Source: Adiantum capillus-veneris (Eukaryota; Streptophyta; Polypodiopsida; Polypodiales; Pteridaceae). Taken from it: a stretch of 64,000 nt of DNA. The first letter of the stretch is position 1. Each line of letters opens with the position of its first letter. A program made the position numbers and the translations under genes. The notes under the pieces were generated by a model that saw only the letters and a list, made by a program, of their open reading frames with translations, had not been told where the DNA came from and did not search any database. Shown piece by piece: positions 20,794 through 31,490 of this stretch. The stretch is from the NCBI GenBank assembly GCA_014529385.2, contig CM043953.1, forward strand, positions 70,479,872-70,543,871. Direction: 5' to 3'.

Positions 20794-23123
20794 TAGTGTA
20801 TTCGAACAATGAAGAGGAGCATAGGCGTCACTTGACCATTGTGTTCGGAGAGCTGCACAGTCACAGGTTACTTGTCAATCCTAAGAAAAGTGAATTCTTC
20901 CTCGAAGAGATCCACTTTCTGGGCCACATAGTCTCAAAGGATGGTGTTAGAATGGATCCCGCAAAGGTCGAAGCTATCAAGACATGGCTAGACTTGAAGA
21001 CTGTGCACGATGTCAGAAGCTTCTTGGGATTGTGTTCCTACTATAGAAGGTTTATCAGAAATTTTGCAGAGATAGCATCATCTCTTCACGCATTGCAAAA
21101 GAAAGAGGTCACTTTCAGATGGACCCAAAAAGAAATTTCAGCTTTTAGTCTCTTAAAAGAAAAGTTGACTTCAGATCCAGTTATTGTTTTGCCAGATCTT
21201 AGGAAGTCATTTGTGGTCCAGTGTGACGCATGTGGCAGTAGCATCGGAGCAGTGCTAATGCAAGATGGACGGTTAGTAGCTTATGAAAGCCGAATTTTGC
21301 AAGGGCCAGAGAGGACTATGCAAGTCTATGAGAAAGAGCTCTTAGCCGTGATTCATGCGCTTTCTAGCTGAAAGCACTACCTCTTAGGTGCTGATTTTGT
21401 TGTCCAAACAGATCATCAGACCTTGCGATACTTCTTGACACAGTCAAAGTTATCCGAAAAGCATATGCGATGGGCAAACATTCTTTCCATGTTCCACTTC
21501 CAGATTATGCATGTGGAAGGCAAGAAGAATGTTGTGGCTGATGCGTTATCAAGAAAGCCACAAATTTCAGCTGTGTCAATTCCTTATCATCATGAGTTAG
21601 ATGACATGAAGGAACAGTATACTGCTGATGAAGATTTTGCAAGGATCTTTGAACAGTTACAAGAGGGGCAACATCACGAGCACTACCTCCTCAGAGATGG
21701 TTTTATGATGGTGCATGGCAGACTTTGTGTCACTAGGCCACTGCGACATAAGGTCATGGAAGAGAGTCATGTCCCACCGTATGCAGGGCATCGTGGCATT
21801 GATGCGACAGTTAAAGCGGTAGAGACATTCTTCTATTGGCCTACCTTGAGGAGAGATGTGGATGCCTTTGTGCAAGCATGCATAGTTTGCCAAAAGGTCA
21901 AGTTTGACAGGCAAAAGGCACCCGGGTTCTTACAACCACTGCCGATTCCGGATAAGCCATGGGAAAGCATTGCTATGGACTTTATCTTTGATCTTCCAAG
22001 AACGCCAACAGGGAGTGATGGTATATGGACCATTATCTGCAGGTTCAGCAAGCAGGCCCATTTTATCCCTGTCAGGAAGAAGATAAAATCTGATCAGATG
22101 GCACGCTTATTCATGTACAATGTGTTTAAGTACCATGGTATGCCACAATCGATTATTAGTGATCGTGATCCTCGCATGACCAGTTTGTTCTGGAGAGGAT
22201 TGCTTGAGAACATGTGCACTACGCTCAAATTTTCGTCTTTGTTTCATCCACAAACTAATGGACAGTCAGAAGAGGCTAATTTTACTGTCTTAGATCTGCT
22301 GAAATGCTATGTGTCAGATAATAAGGGCAAGTGGGAACAGTATTTGCCTATGCTTGAGTATGCGTACAATAATACGGTACATTCGTCTACTGGCAAAGCA
22401 CCTTTTGAGATTGTTGAAGGCGGCAAAAAGGTTCCTCCCATTTTGCATACAAAGGACAAGATCTTTGAAGCAGATCGATATGTTGAGAACATGGATGAGA
22501 TGTATCAGAAGATTAAAGTTGCCTTGGAGAAGACTCAGGCAAAGCAGAAAAAGGCTGCTGATGGTCACCGTCGTGAATTGCTACTATCACCTGGTGATTG
22601 GGTTCTGTTAAGGTTCGAAAAGGCAAGGTTAAAGAAGATGAAGGGCAAGGAACGGCTGTTTCCTAAGCTCAGTATGCGTTACTATGGGCCTTTTCAAGTG
22701 CTTGACAAGATCAACGATGTGGCTTACAGGCTGAAATTGCCTGATGCATGGAAGATTCATAATGCGTTTCACGTGAGTCTTCTAAGACCCTTCGTGGGTG
22801 ATGTGCCAGAAGATATGCCAGATGAGGATCAGCCAGAAGTTGAGGAACTTGATGAGATCCTGGTACCTGAGCAAGTTTTGGCACATAAGGACAGAAAAGT
22901 TAAAGGACAAGTTGTAAGACGCTATTTGGTGAAGTTCAAGAACTATCCGCCTATGGATGCAAAGTGGATGGAAGAGCATGAACTGTCAGAGTCACCAAAT
23001 GTATTGCAGCTTTACCTTGACGCCTTTGGGTTACAGCCTACTTATGCCCCAACCCAACGTGTGCAAAGAAGGGGTAATGATAGAGCTAGTACATCAAATG
23101 TACATATGAAGTCAGTGCCATAG
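20778..23123 (+). pseudogene. Pol remnant of element A: RT end, RNase H, integrase, chromodomain
   Basis: A single frame runs from FFDDMIVYS at 20778 to the stop at 23123, with one TGA at 21369-21371. That TGA replaces the conserved Trp of the ALSSxKHYLLGADF motif. Domains in order: RT thumb (EIHFLGHIVS, FLGLCSYYRRFI), RNase H (QCDACGSSIGAVLMQDG, TDHQTLRYFL), integrase HHCC finger (GHRGIDATVK...ACIVCQKVK), and the DDE core (AMDFIFDLP, ISDRDPRM, HPQTNGQSEEAN). A GPFQV-KLP C-terminal domain follows, then a chromodomain near residues 470-530 of the downstream part (VRRYLVKFKNYPPMDAKWME). The integrase-chromodomain half is intact at sequence level. Confidence 0.93.
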
Positions 23124-23277
23124 ATGGAAATTGCAAAAGTATGAAGGCCTCATTAAGTCATTTGTATCTATGTATGTTACGACCTTTCTTGCGGATACAT
23201 GCGATGATAAAAGAGTGTTGATAGCACAAGATCATCAGTGGCGTGTATTTATGGTATGCAATCGAGGACGTTTGCGA

Positions 23278-23293
23278 TTTCAAGAGGGGGGTA
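23278..23293 (+). other. Polypurine tract of element A
   Basis: TTTCAAGAGGGGGGTA directly before the 3' LTR; second-strand primer site. Confidence 0.85.
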
Positions 23294-24772
23294 TGTCACT
23301 AGGACGTGGCAGTTATTAACCATGTCACAAGGATGTGGCTACTGCTAACCTTGGTTGTTGGTTTCTTTCCAATGGGGTTTATTTTATTTGTTTTGAGACC
23401 CTCTTTTTGAAGTAGCAAACGGTCGGACATTGTATGGCCAATGTGAACGGTAGATTCACCCGCAGACGGGAAGTGGTCGGCACTGGAATTCGTATGGTAA
23501 GAGGATGTCTAGGCTCAGAGCAAGATCATATAGGTCCCCCCGTCGCACTTAGCAAGTTGGTGGATACTAGAAAGAGAACTTAATTAAGGCGTAAAGTCAA
23601 GGTGGGACTACCAACAAAAAGTATCCGACAGTTGGGCCACATTGCACTTTTGGATGCGGTTCCAATGAGGATAGATGGTCAGAAGACCAGTGGGAGCCCA
23701 ACGGAAGCATCTCCTAAAATTTAGGGAACTGCTATTTTGGGCCGTGAAATGTGTTCGCGTCATTACCTCTGGTATGACTAGGGGAACATTTTACAACTCT
23801 GCCGCGAAGTCAACTGGGCAACCGGTCACGATATTCTTAAGCGGCAAACCCGAAACGGGAAAATGCTTCAAAATGCGCCAAGTGGCAAATTCTCATGCAC
23901 TTGCCTCTTGCAGAAAAATGGGCACTGATTTTTAAGCTGGGAGAGGCCTCATTATGCAATCTGTCACAGGTTAAGAGCTATGGAGTGCTTCCTTTCCCTC
24001 TCATGTACAGTGTGGTGCTAGGAGTGATGCCCTGCACACTACACACTGCTCTCTCTCTCTCCCCTACGTGCAGTTATGTGATGCCCCACAAGAGGGCTAC
24101 TCATTTGACTGATGTATAGTTGTGTGGGTTCATGCTTTTGTGCTAAGGCAAGAGCCTCCTTGAGCAAGAACAGGGGTAACTAGCTGCTGCTCCAAAGCAG
24201 GCACTAGTGAGGGTCATAACCTCACCGTACAGGTGCAAAATCAGCGCTGTGTATACTTTGTAATTTTACTATTTTTCAGCCATACGGACTCCAGGACCAT
24301 TGGGAATCGTGCCCCACTGGCAGAGGACAGTTCGGGGACTGTTTAGGGCTGAAAACAGGGCAAAAACCAGTAAATACAGCGTGCTGAATTTACTGTTTTT
24401 GGGCAGGAATCAGAGGGTATACGCCAGTGCAAGTGAGTTCTAGCAGGGGAATTGATTTCGCGCAAGTTTTGGGGCTGTTATACTGCCGAAATTTGGCCAA
24501 ATCAAATGGTATCTAGGTGGATACACGTGAAGGATTCCTAGGACCTTACCTTGTAATTTACCCTCCTAAAGAATAAAGAAATACCGGAAGGGGCGCCAAT
24601 TTTGGGGCCTACAGGTTGTCGTTGTCTGCTCGGAGCATTCTAGCTTTCGAGCTGTGTGTATTCAAGTGTTAATTCCCGTCGCATGTTCTCTTTGCAAAGT
24701 GTTCTGTGTGTGTGTCTCAAGTAAAGAATTTCGGGTGAAAGCCAACGCCTACCGCCCTACGGGCCGGTTTCA
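23294..24772 (+). repeat. 3' LTR of element A
   Basis: 1479 bases matching 19011-20485. The shared motif with AATAAA lies at about 24573-24599. Confidence 0.95.
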
Positions 24773-24931
24773 CCTTCAGTCACAGTGTTCATCCACTTTG
24801 TTTGTGTCCATTGCACTCTCTCACTAAAGGAACGGAAGGCTCTCCCTTCCGTAAGTAAAAGGAACCCTTGAGCACAGTTCGGATCACTCACCTTAAGCAA
24901 AGTTCGACATTCACTTCCGTTGCACCTTACA
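24773..24931 (+). mobile_element. Family B LTR fragment, part 2
   Basis: Continues 18546-19010 after element A. It contains GGAACGGAAGGCTCTCCCTT and ends TTGCACCTTACA, the 3' end of the B LTR in plus orientation. It then switches abruptly to an inverted B LTR. Confidence 0.85.
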
Positions 24932-25584
24932 ATCTGCGAGGCTAATGGCTGAATCTACGGTGTCTAAGTGCTGAAAACTGAAAACACTGATGTGCTAGGC
25001 TGATCTGACGCAGGAATCTGCAAACTCTAGGCTAAGTCTGCAAACTGGAAAATGCCAGGCTGATTTGTAGCAAAAACACTAGACTGACTCTGCTGATGAA
25101 AACCGCTATGTTGTATCTGCTGCTGAAAACGCTAGTGAGAGGAAATCCCAAAAAAACTGTCAGTTTTTGTTGACTGGAAACGCTAGGCCTCCTGTCGGTC
25201 TTGCTGAGAAGGTGCACTGCAAGTTGCTGAAACTTCTTCTGCCTCTTCTGCCAGAAAGTGCTGGCGCTAGGTTTGTTTTATAGTAGCGTAGCAAATTTGC
25301 CCTACTCACTTTTCTAACAAAGTCACTTATTAAATAATAAGTGAAACATGAGTAAATAGAAAAAATGAGTTCTATGCACTGTAAAATGCTCATGATGGGT
25401 ACTGAATGTTATGTTGATGATCGTGCTGTGTGTAACCAGAGGATATGAAACTACTCTAAGTGCCTGGACATGCACGGCTTGCGCATAGGCTCACAAAGGT
25501 GCCAGAACACTTCCTAAGCTGACCTAAACCTTAGACCTAAGATAGCTTGTCCACATGCAGATAGGGTTAGATGTGCACGTGACA
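24932..25584 (-). repeat. Truncated 3' LTR of B1
   Basis: Starts TGTCACGTGCACATC on the minus strand at 25584. It carries the repeated CTGAAAACGCTAGGCTGATC motif and breaks off at 24932. Confidence 0.85.
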
Positions 25585-25597
25585 TCCCCTCCTTTTC
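25585..25597 (-). other. Polypurine tract of B1
   Basis: GAAAAGGAGGGGA on the minus strand, adjacent to the LTR start; identical in both B2 internal regions. Confidence 0.85.
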
Positions 25598-25609
25598 AAA
25601 GTGAGGTAC

Positions 25610-26852
25610 TTATGTGACCCTTAGTGTGACATTGATAACATCTTCCTTCCTTAGCATAAATGACTTGGTCTTCTGACGTTATGTATCCTTCTATAATTTC
25701 TTGCAGCTTTTTCATATGGGGTGAGCTTAGGTTTAGCAGTTGAGTTAGCTTTACCCTTAGATTCATTTTGAGAGTTCTTTTCCAAAGGATTAGAGGAAGA
25801 TTGGCTAGAAGAGTTACCATTCTTACCATTCTTATCGTTCTTACCGTTCTGTGGGTTCTGAGGAGTTTGAGAGGTACTGTGAGAAGACTTGTTCTCCTTA
25901 GGCTTTCCTTTGTTGTGTTTCATCTCTTGTGCAAGAGCAATTGCTACCGCCTTGTTGAGATCTATTGGGTCGAGTACTTTGACATCAAACTTGATGTACT
26001 CGTCCAATCCAAAAAGGAATGCCTCCTTGCGCTCATCATCCAATTTGCGTAGTTGGGTGTCGAGCTGCAAAACACGATTAGAGAAAGACATAACTGGCAT
26101 ACCATTTTGCTTAAGACTGCGCCAATCGTCTTTCAACCGCGCTAAGTACTGAGGTGGCATAAACTGCGCCTTGAGCTTGTCTTGGAAGTCGGCCCAATTA
26201 AAAGAAAGAGGCAGGCCTTCTTCGGCTTCCTCTAGGTGCGCGGCCAACTATGTCTCTTGCCATGCTTGATACCAATTAATGGCATCACCGGCAAGAATAC
26301 ATGGCTGTCGTCAAAACTTTGCTATTTCCTGTTTTCTTAGTTGTCGCAAAGTAAGCATTAAATTGATGTAACCAAGAACGAGTAACATTAGCATCCATCT
26401 TACCATCATACTTACTGAATGTCAGCTTCTCAGTGACTAGATTATTGGAGTCCGAATCTCTGCTTGAGCTACTTGATGAACTGCCCACATCTTTGACCGG
26501 CTAGGGCTTCGAGTGAGTACATGTAGGACCAACTCTTGCATGCGTTGGTCTCTCTGCGCATCACGCTCTAACTCCAAGGCCGCTCGTCTTTCTTCGGCCG
26601 CTATGCGTTGAGCTTCGCGTGCTTGCTCACACTTAAGCTCCATAGCTGGCTTTCTTTCTTCGGCCAAGGTGGCGCGCTACGCCTCTTGTTGTAGCATCAT
26701 GTCCATCATCGTCTTGACCAAAGTCTCCATAGGATTTGGTGCAACTTGTGGCATAGATGGGAAAGGGGGAGGGTAGGAAAAAAAATCCTCCTAGTTAGAG
26801 AAAATTCTTCGCCACCAACTCCACTCTCATCACCTTCACCCAAAGTATCCAT
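25610..26852 (-). pseudogene. Gag of B1 with zinc knuckle
   Basis: ATG at 26852 (MDTLGEGDESGVGGEEFS) starts a leader shared with the B2 ORF1. Broken frames continue through an Ala/Glu/Arg-rich helix (26437-26667), FSKYDGKMDANVTRSWLHQF and a Retrotransposon_gag domain at 25900-26247 (FNWADFQDKLKAQFM, LARLKDDWRSLKQ, KLDDERKEAFLFGLDEYIKF). An Asn/Ser/Lys-rich linker leads to a partial CCHC knuckle (CYQCHTKGHI, about 25626-25650) in a shifted frame. At least four frame breaks. The knuckle is cut just before its last Cys by the polypurine tract. Confidence 0.82.
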
Positions 26853-27216
26853 TCTGCTTCGGGTGATGACCATACACTGAGATCTTGGATACTTAAGTTC
26901 TTGAGGAACTTGGGTTCTTGAAGTTCATCGGTTCTTGAGATTCTTGGGTTCTTGAGTTCTGTAGCTTGCAATCGGTGTTTGAGAAGGCTTTTCTCTTACC
27001 TGAGCTCGACTCTTCCCTGCAAGCGCACCCCTTGGCGGCCTTGCGTTCACACCAAAGTTGCTTTTTCCCACCTCACGTCGATTGGCCGGCCGCTTGTCAC
27101 TCTTCAAAAACACGATTAGGAATCGACACACCCAAGTGGACATGGGTTACGTGCGACCGCAACAAGCAAAAAATTTCTTGTGGTTCTTTCCTTGAGTGAT
27201 ACAATACACTGTCAAA

Positions 27217-27229
27217 GCTCTGATACCAA
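27217..27229 (-). other. Primer binding site of B1 (initiator Met tRNA)
   Basis: TTGGTATCAGAGC on the minus strand next to the LTR end, the classic plant initiator-Met site. Confidence 0.9.
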
Positions 27230-28385
27230 TGTAAGGTGCAGCGGAAGTGAATGTTGATATTACTCAAGATGAGTGCTCCGAACTGTGCTCAAGGGTTCCT
27301 TTTACTTACGGAAGGGAGAGCCATCCGTTCCTTTAGAGAGGGAGTGCAATGATCATAAACAAAGTGAATGCTACTGTGAATGAAAGTGCGAGACCGAGAG
27401 AAGAGAGAGGAGAAGAATACGACATTAGTGGTTCTCAAACCCTCCTCCAAGGGCCCCCCTCTCTATGGCGAGAGAGGTCTATGCTATAGATTGCACAAAT
27501 CTGGTACAATGGTCTAGATGCAACGGACTTTCCGACGATGTCGACGACAATGATGACGATGACAAGGACGGGCTGAAAACTGAAAACGCTAGGGCTGAAA
27601 TGTTGAAATAAGCAAACTGCTGACTTTCTGCTAAATGCTGACACTATGTCGACGAGGATGGCGATGGCGACGACTCGACAACGATGCGCTGAAAACGCAG
27701 ATGCTGAAATCTGAAAACAGAGGGCTGAAACTGTAAACGCTGGCTGACTTGATGGTACGGCGAGGATTTTCTGCGTGTAGGTGAGATCTGCGAGGCTAGG
27801 GGTTAAATCTGCAATGGCTACATGCTGAAAACTGAACGCTAATGTGCTTGGCTGATCTGACGTCGGAATCTGCAAATGCTAGGCTTGATCTACAAACTAA
27901 GAACGCCAGGCTGATCTGTAGCAAAAAACGCTAGAGGATCTGCTCGAAAAACGCTAGCTGCTGCTGTTGGCTGAAAACGCTAGGCTGTCTTCTGTCGGTC
28001 TTGCTGAGGAGAGAACATTGCAAGTTGCTGGAACTTCTTCTGTCTCTTCTACCTAAAACTGCTAGCGCTAGGTTTCTTTTATAATCCCTTAGCAATTTGC
28101 CCTACCTACTTTTCCAACAAAAGTCACTTATTAATAAATAAGTGAAAAATGTGTATTTTAGGAAAAAGGGTTCTATGCTCTGGAAAATGCTCACGATGGA
28201 TACTGAATTTCATGCTAATGATCCTGCTATGTGCAATCAGAGGATATGCAACTACCGTAAGTGTCTGGACATGCACGGCCTGCGCACAAGCTCACAAGGG
28301 TGTCATAACACTTCCTAAGCTGACCTGAACCCTGGACCTGAGATAGCTTGTCCACATGCACATAGGGTTAGATGTGCACGTGACA
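27230..28385 (-). repeat. 5' LTR of B1
   Basis: 1156 bases, minus strand TGTCACGTGC...CACCTTACA. The U3 part holds many copies of an AACGCTAG-containing ~20-base motif and a GAC/GAT trinucleotide tract. The last ~150 bases match the fragments at 18546-24931. Confidence 0.9.
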
Positions 28386-28780
28386 AAAAGTTTTTTCCAA
28401 AGCTCTTTTATGAGATATTATGGACCTTGTCGGGTTACTCAGTTCATAAATGATGTATCTTATCGATTGAGTTTGCCTGCTTCTTGGAGGATTCACAATG
28501 CTCTCCATGTGAGTCTTCTTAGACAGTATGTGGGAGATGTGTTAGAACAGCAGGCAGCTATAGAACAGCCCGAAGTTGAGGAGCTCAACAAGGTTTTATA
28601 ACCTAGGCAGATTCTTGCAGATAAAGAAAGGCAGATAGGAGGTAGACTTATTCGACAATACTTGGTCAAGTTTAAGAATTACTCAGCCATGGATTCGAAA
28701 TGGATGTGACTTGGCAGATTCACCTCAAATGTTAGAACTCTACCTCGAGGCCTTTTCTTTACAGCCGACTATTTCTCGGG
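28386..28780 (+). pseudogene. Gypsy integrase C-terminus and chromodomain relic (element C)
   Basis: Starts abruptly at the edge of B1. It reads FMRYYGPCRVTQFINDVSYR, LSLPASWRIHNALHVSLLRQ and PEVEELNKVL, then a stop, then a chromodomain piece (LIRQYLVKFKNYSAMDSKWM) followed by frameshift. Closely related to the integrase end of element A. The rest of its pol is absent. Confidence 0.85.
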
Positions 28781-29489
28781 CTAGATAGGTTCAGCAATAA
28801 AGTCTGGGGCATTACCTGTGGCTCGAGAAGGGAGTCCACTCCAGCTCCCTATATCACATACTAATGTTGGGTACTGGTCACTCCGAACACGATGTAGGGT
28901 ACTAGTTTGACAATACATCTGCCAAAGGTTTCTATGAAGGATAGGACATGTCAATCCGGCTAAAAGTTGGGGACGCCTAACTATAGCTAGTCAATTTATA
29001 ACATTTATTGGGAGATAATGTTGCATCTGATTTGTGTAACTCTTGCTTGTGTGTGCAAAATGTATATGTGTGCATTGTAGCATGGTTTGAGAAGTGGTTA
29101 CTGATCATTCTAAGTGTTATTTTCGTGTAAATGTGTGAGTCCAATCCTAATTTTCACACACGAGAGGGTTACTATAAAGGAATTTATGTAGAGTTACATC
29201 TAAGAATGGTCTTGCTGTATTCTACGAAAGATAATTGGATTATTTTTCAGCGTAGAGCAGAGGATATATTAGGGATACTTAACCTGCATTCATTCTTAAG
29301 AGTACCTTAGGTGTGTGTTAGATAAGAGAGGAATGTGTCTTACTCATTTTGCATGTGGATGAATTTAGTCTAACAATTCACTTGTATTCTTCTCTGATGT
29401 TGCCTTGTGCAGGACCATCTTTGAGAACGTCTTTGGAGAATTGGTTTATGTCAATCGAGCAAGCTTGTCTTTTGGAAAAGAGAGGGGTA
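28781..29489 (+). other. 3' untranslated region and polypurine tract of element C
   Basis: No coding. It ends with GGAAAAGAGAGGGGTA at 29474-29489, a polypurine tract followed by TGTCACC, like the tract of element A. Confidence 0.6.
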
Positions 29490-30000
29490 TGTCACCAATT
29501 GATGACATTGCAGCAGAAATCCTAATTTCTACTGATGCGACCCTAATTTCAAAAGCTCTAATTTTCAAAATTGTCAGAATGGACTCCTGTTCACGTCAAA
29601 AGATTGCCCTTGTCAAGGAGACAAACTTTATCTTCTACAGCATTATCAAATTCCAAGCGGATCGTGAAATTTTTAGTGTCTTTTGTTGAGGGCTGAAAAA
29701 AAGCCAAAATAAGCTAAAAAACAATGTTTTTGACCAAAAACAGCTAAAAAGCAAGCTTTTTAGCTTTTTGAAGCTGTTTTTTAGCACTCGAAGTGACTAG
29801 TTTAAAAGAGAGGTCTTGGGCCCAATTGTAATCAGTTCAGAGCGCGCACTCACGTTAAGAGAGTTTTTGGCTAGCAATAAAAAGAAATACTGAAAGGGGC
29901 ACCAGTTTCGGGGCCAATCTTCTCTGCACACTTGATGGTCTCGCCAAGTGTTTGCATACTGAGTGGATCTGTGTTCTAGTTCGGTGGGTTTGTATTGTCA
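29490..30000 (+). repeat. 3' LTR of element C (right end uncertain)
   Basis: TGTCACCAATTGATGAC after the polypurine tract. The shared LTR motif AAGAAATACTGAAAGGGGCA lies at 29882 with GGGGCCAA. TTGTCA at 30000 is a plausible end because hAT-like coding follows, but no partner LTR fixes it. Confidence 0.6.
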
Positions 30001-30009
30001 TCTACGTGT

Positions 30010-30600
30010 CACTGCATGTGACTTCTGTCCGATCGGTTTCCAATGGGAGGAGGCCAAGGCGCTTGCGGAGATGGTGAAGCCCTCCTGAGGATAGTGGACT
30101 CCACTAAGCCATGCACTGGTAAAGTGTACGAGGCAATGGATTGCATGACAAAGAAGCTGAAAGCAATGTTCAAAGTCAAGCCTCACCATAAACAAGTCAG
30201 ATCCCTATTTTTGAAAAGGTGACAAGCCTACCACTCTCCCCTCCATGCTGCCACCTACATTTTTTATCCTGAGTTTCAAGGCAAAGGGTAACACAAGGAA
30301 TAAGAGGTGAGCAAAGGCCTTCAGCAGAACTTGGATCGCCTTTACGAGGGTGAGGAGGATCGCTACACAATCAAGGACTAGTTGCAAATTAACAGAGAGA
30401 AGAGGGGGTCTTTTGGTTTGGTAGATGCACAGGCGGACCGCTTCAAGATAGGTTCTCCACTTTGGTGGGAGGAATGGTGCGGATACTCCAGAGTTGCAGG
30501 CTTAGCTAGGTTAAGTCTTAGCCTAGGGGAAACCTTCTGGCACCCTTGCGAGCCTGTTCTCAGGACGTGCATGCCCAAACGATTCCATTTAGTTAGGTAG
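30010..30600 (+). pseudogene. hAT transposase pseudogene (C-terminal part)
   Basis: Plus-strand frames show EAKALAEMVK, then after a one-base shift IVDSTKPCTGKVYEAMDCM and TKKLKAMFK. Then AYHSPLHAATYIFYPEF-like sequence in mixed frames is followed by KGLQQNLDRLYEGEEDRYTI-like sequence. The end is RFKIGSPLWWEEWCGYS, the usual start of the hAT dimerisation region. Plant hAT transposases carry exactly this order (DUF659-like core, HxPLHAAxYxLNPEF, WWxxxG). At least four stops or frameshifts. It has no visible relation to the hAT at 11433-17046 beyond superfamily. Confidence 0.75.
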
Positions 30601-31490
30601 CATACCCTCTGCTGCACACATTTTTGTATAGGCCATCTGAAATTATCATCATGTAGGTCTTTGTGAGGGCAACAAGCCTGCAAAGTCTCGTCCCGATCAG
30701 ATTAGTCATCCATGAGTTAGGTCAACTCCTAGGCCTTATTAGTGGTCCTGATATTATTATCTCTCAGTTATTGAGGGGTCATAATTGAAGGGTCACTGAA
30801 GGAACAAAATCTCTAGACAAATCACTTGAGTCAAGTCAATATAAAAGAAGGCCTAGGGACATCATTTTCCAAAGATCACATTGGGCACCCAAGAGGCAAG
30901 AAGACCCACGCCCTCTTCCTCATTCCTCTAGCGTTTTCCCTTCGCCCCCATCTGCTAGGGTTGACAATCCCTCTCTCACCATAGCGTTTCCCCCATCACC
31001 ATCTGCATCAGCAACTTCTTCAATGTTTGCCCACAGCATCCATCGCCATCATTTCAGCCCCTTTCCATCGCGGTCGGCCATCCATTGCCGTCCCAGAAGC
31101 GGCCTGATTTCAGCCTATCTGCAGCCAGCCAATTGGAGGACATTTCCATCGAAGAAACCACTCAGCTTGCTGTCCATCCGCTGTCTACATCGATTGTTCG
31201 CTGTCCAGCCATCAAAACAGTCCATTTTCAGCCCATACAGGTCCCATTCCATCACATCATCGCATAGAGAATCACTTCCCGACATTGTTCACTCATTTGT
31301 GCAATCCATAAAGCAAATACCATTCCAGTAATGGAGTGGGGGGCCCTCAGAGGGTGGTAGGGACCCCATCGGTGTCTTGTGTCTTCTCTCTCATTCTCTC
31401 CATCTCCATTCAAATCAAGGTTGTCTTAATCTGCTAAAGCATAGATCCTGAGCTACGTTTATATATTTATTCCGCTGCACGTTACAAGAG
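30601..31490. other. LTR-like stretch with TATA box, no gene
   Basis: A TATA box (CAATATAAAAGAAGG, about 30835-30850) is followed by a C/T-rich leader and CCATCGCCATC-type simple sequence. The stretch ends TTCCGCTGCACGTTACA near 31486, which resembles B LTR ends (CGCTGCACCTTACA). A degraded solo LTR related to family B is possible. Confidence 0.4.
30835..30850 (+). promoter_or_regulatory. TATA-box-like element
   Basis: AATATAAAAGAAGG in front of a T/C-rich leader; probably an LTR promoter. Confidence 0.35.

Larger units (their letters stand above)
19011..24772 (+). mobile_element. Ty3/gypsy chromodomain retrotransposon, internally deleted (element A)
   Basis: Complete element with two ~1.48-kb LTRs that begin TGTCAC and end TTTCA. 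The flanking 5-base duplication is perfect: CCTTC at 19006-19010 and 24773-24777. The interior is only about 2.8 kb, because most of gag, all protease and the first part of RT are missing. Order: 5' LTR, primer site, gag start, the FFDD end of RT, RNase H, integrase, chromodomain, polypurine tract, 3' LTR. About eleven differences in the first ~315 aligned LTR bases suggest a moderately old insertion. It is nested in a family B LTR. Confidence 0.95.
24932..28385 (-). mobile_element. Gag-only LTR retrotransposon B1 (minus)
   Basis: On the minus strand: a full LTR at 27230-28385, a Met-tRNA primer site at 27217-27229, gag, a polypurine tract (25585-25597), and a truncated LTR at 24932-25584. 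There is no protease, RT or integrase; gag runs almost into the polypurine tract. This organisation matches the TR-GAG type of non-autonomous LTR elements. The 3' LTR lacks its last ~500 bases, where it meets an inverted B LTR fragment. Confidence 0.85.
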
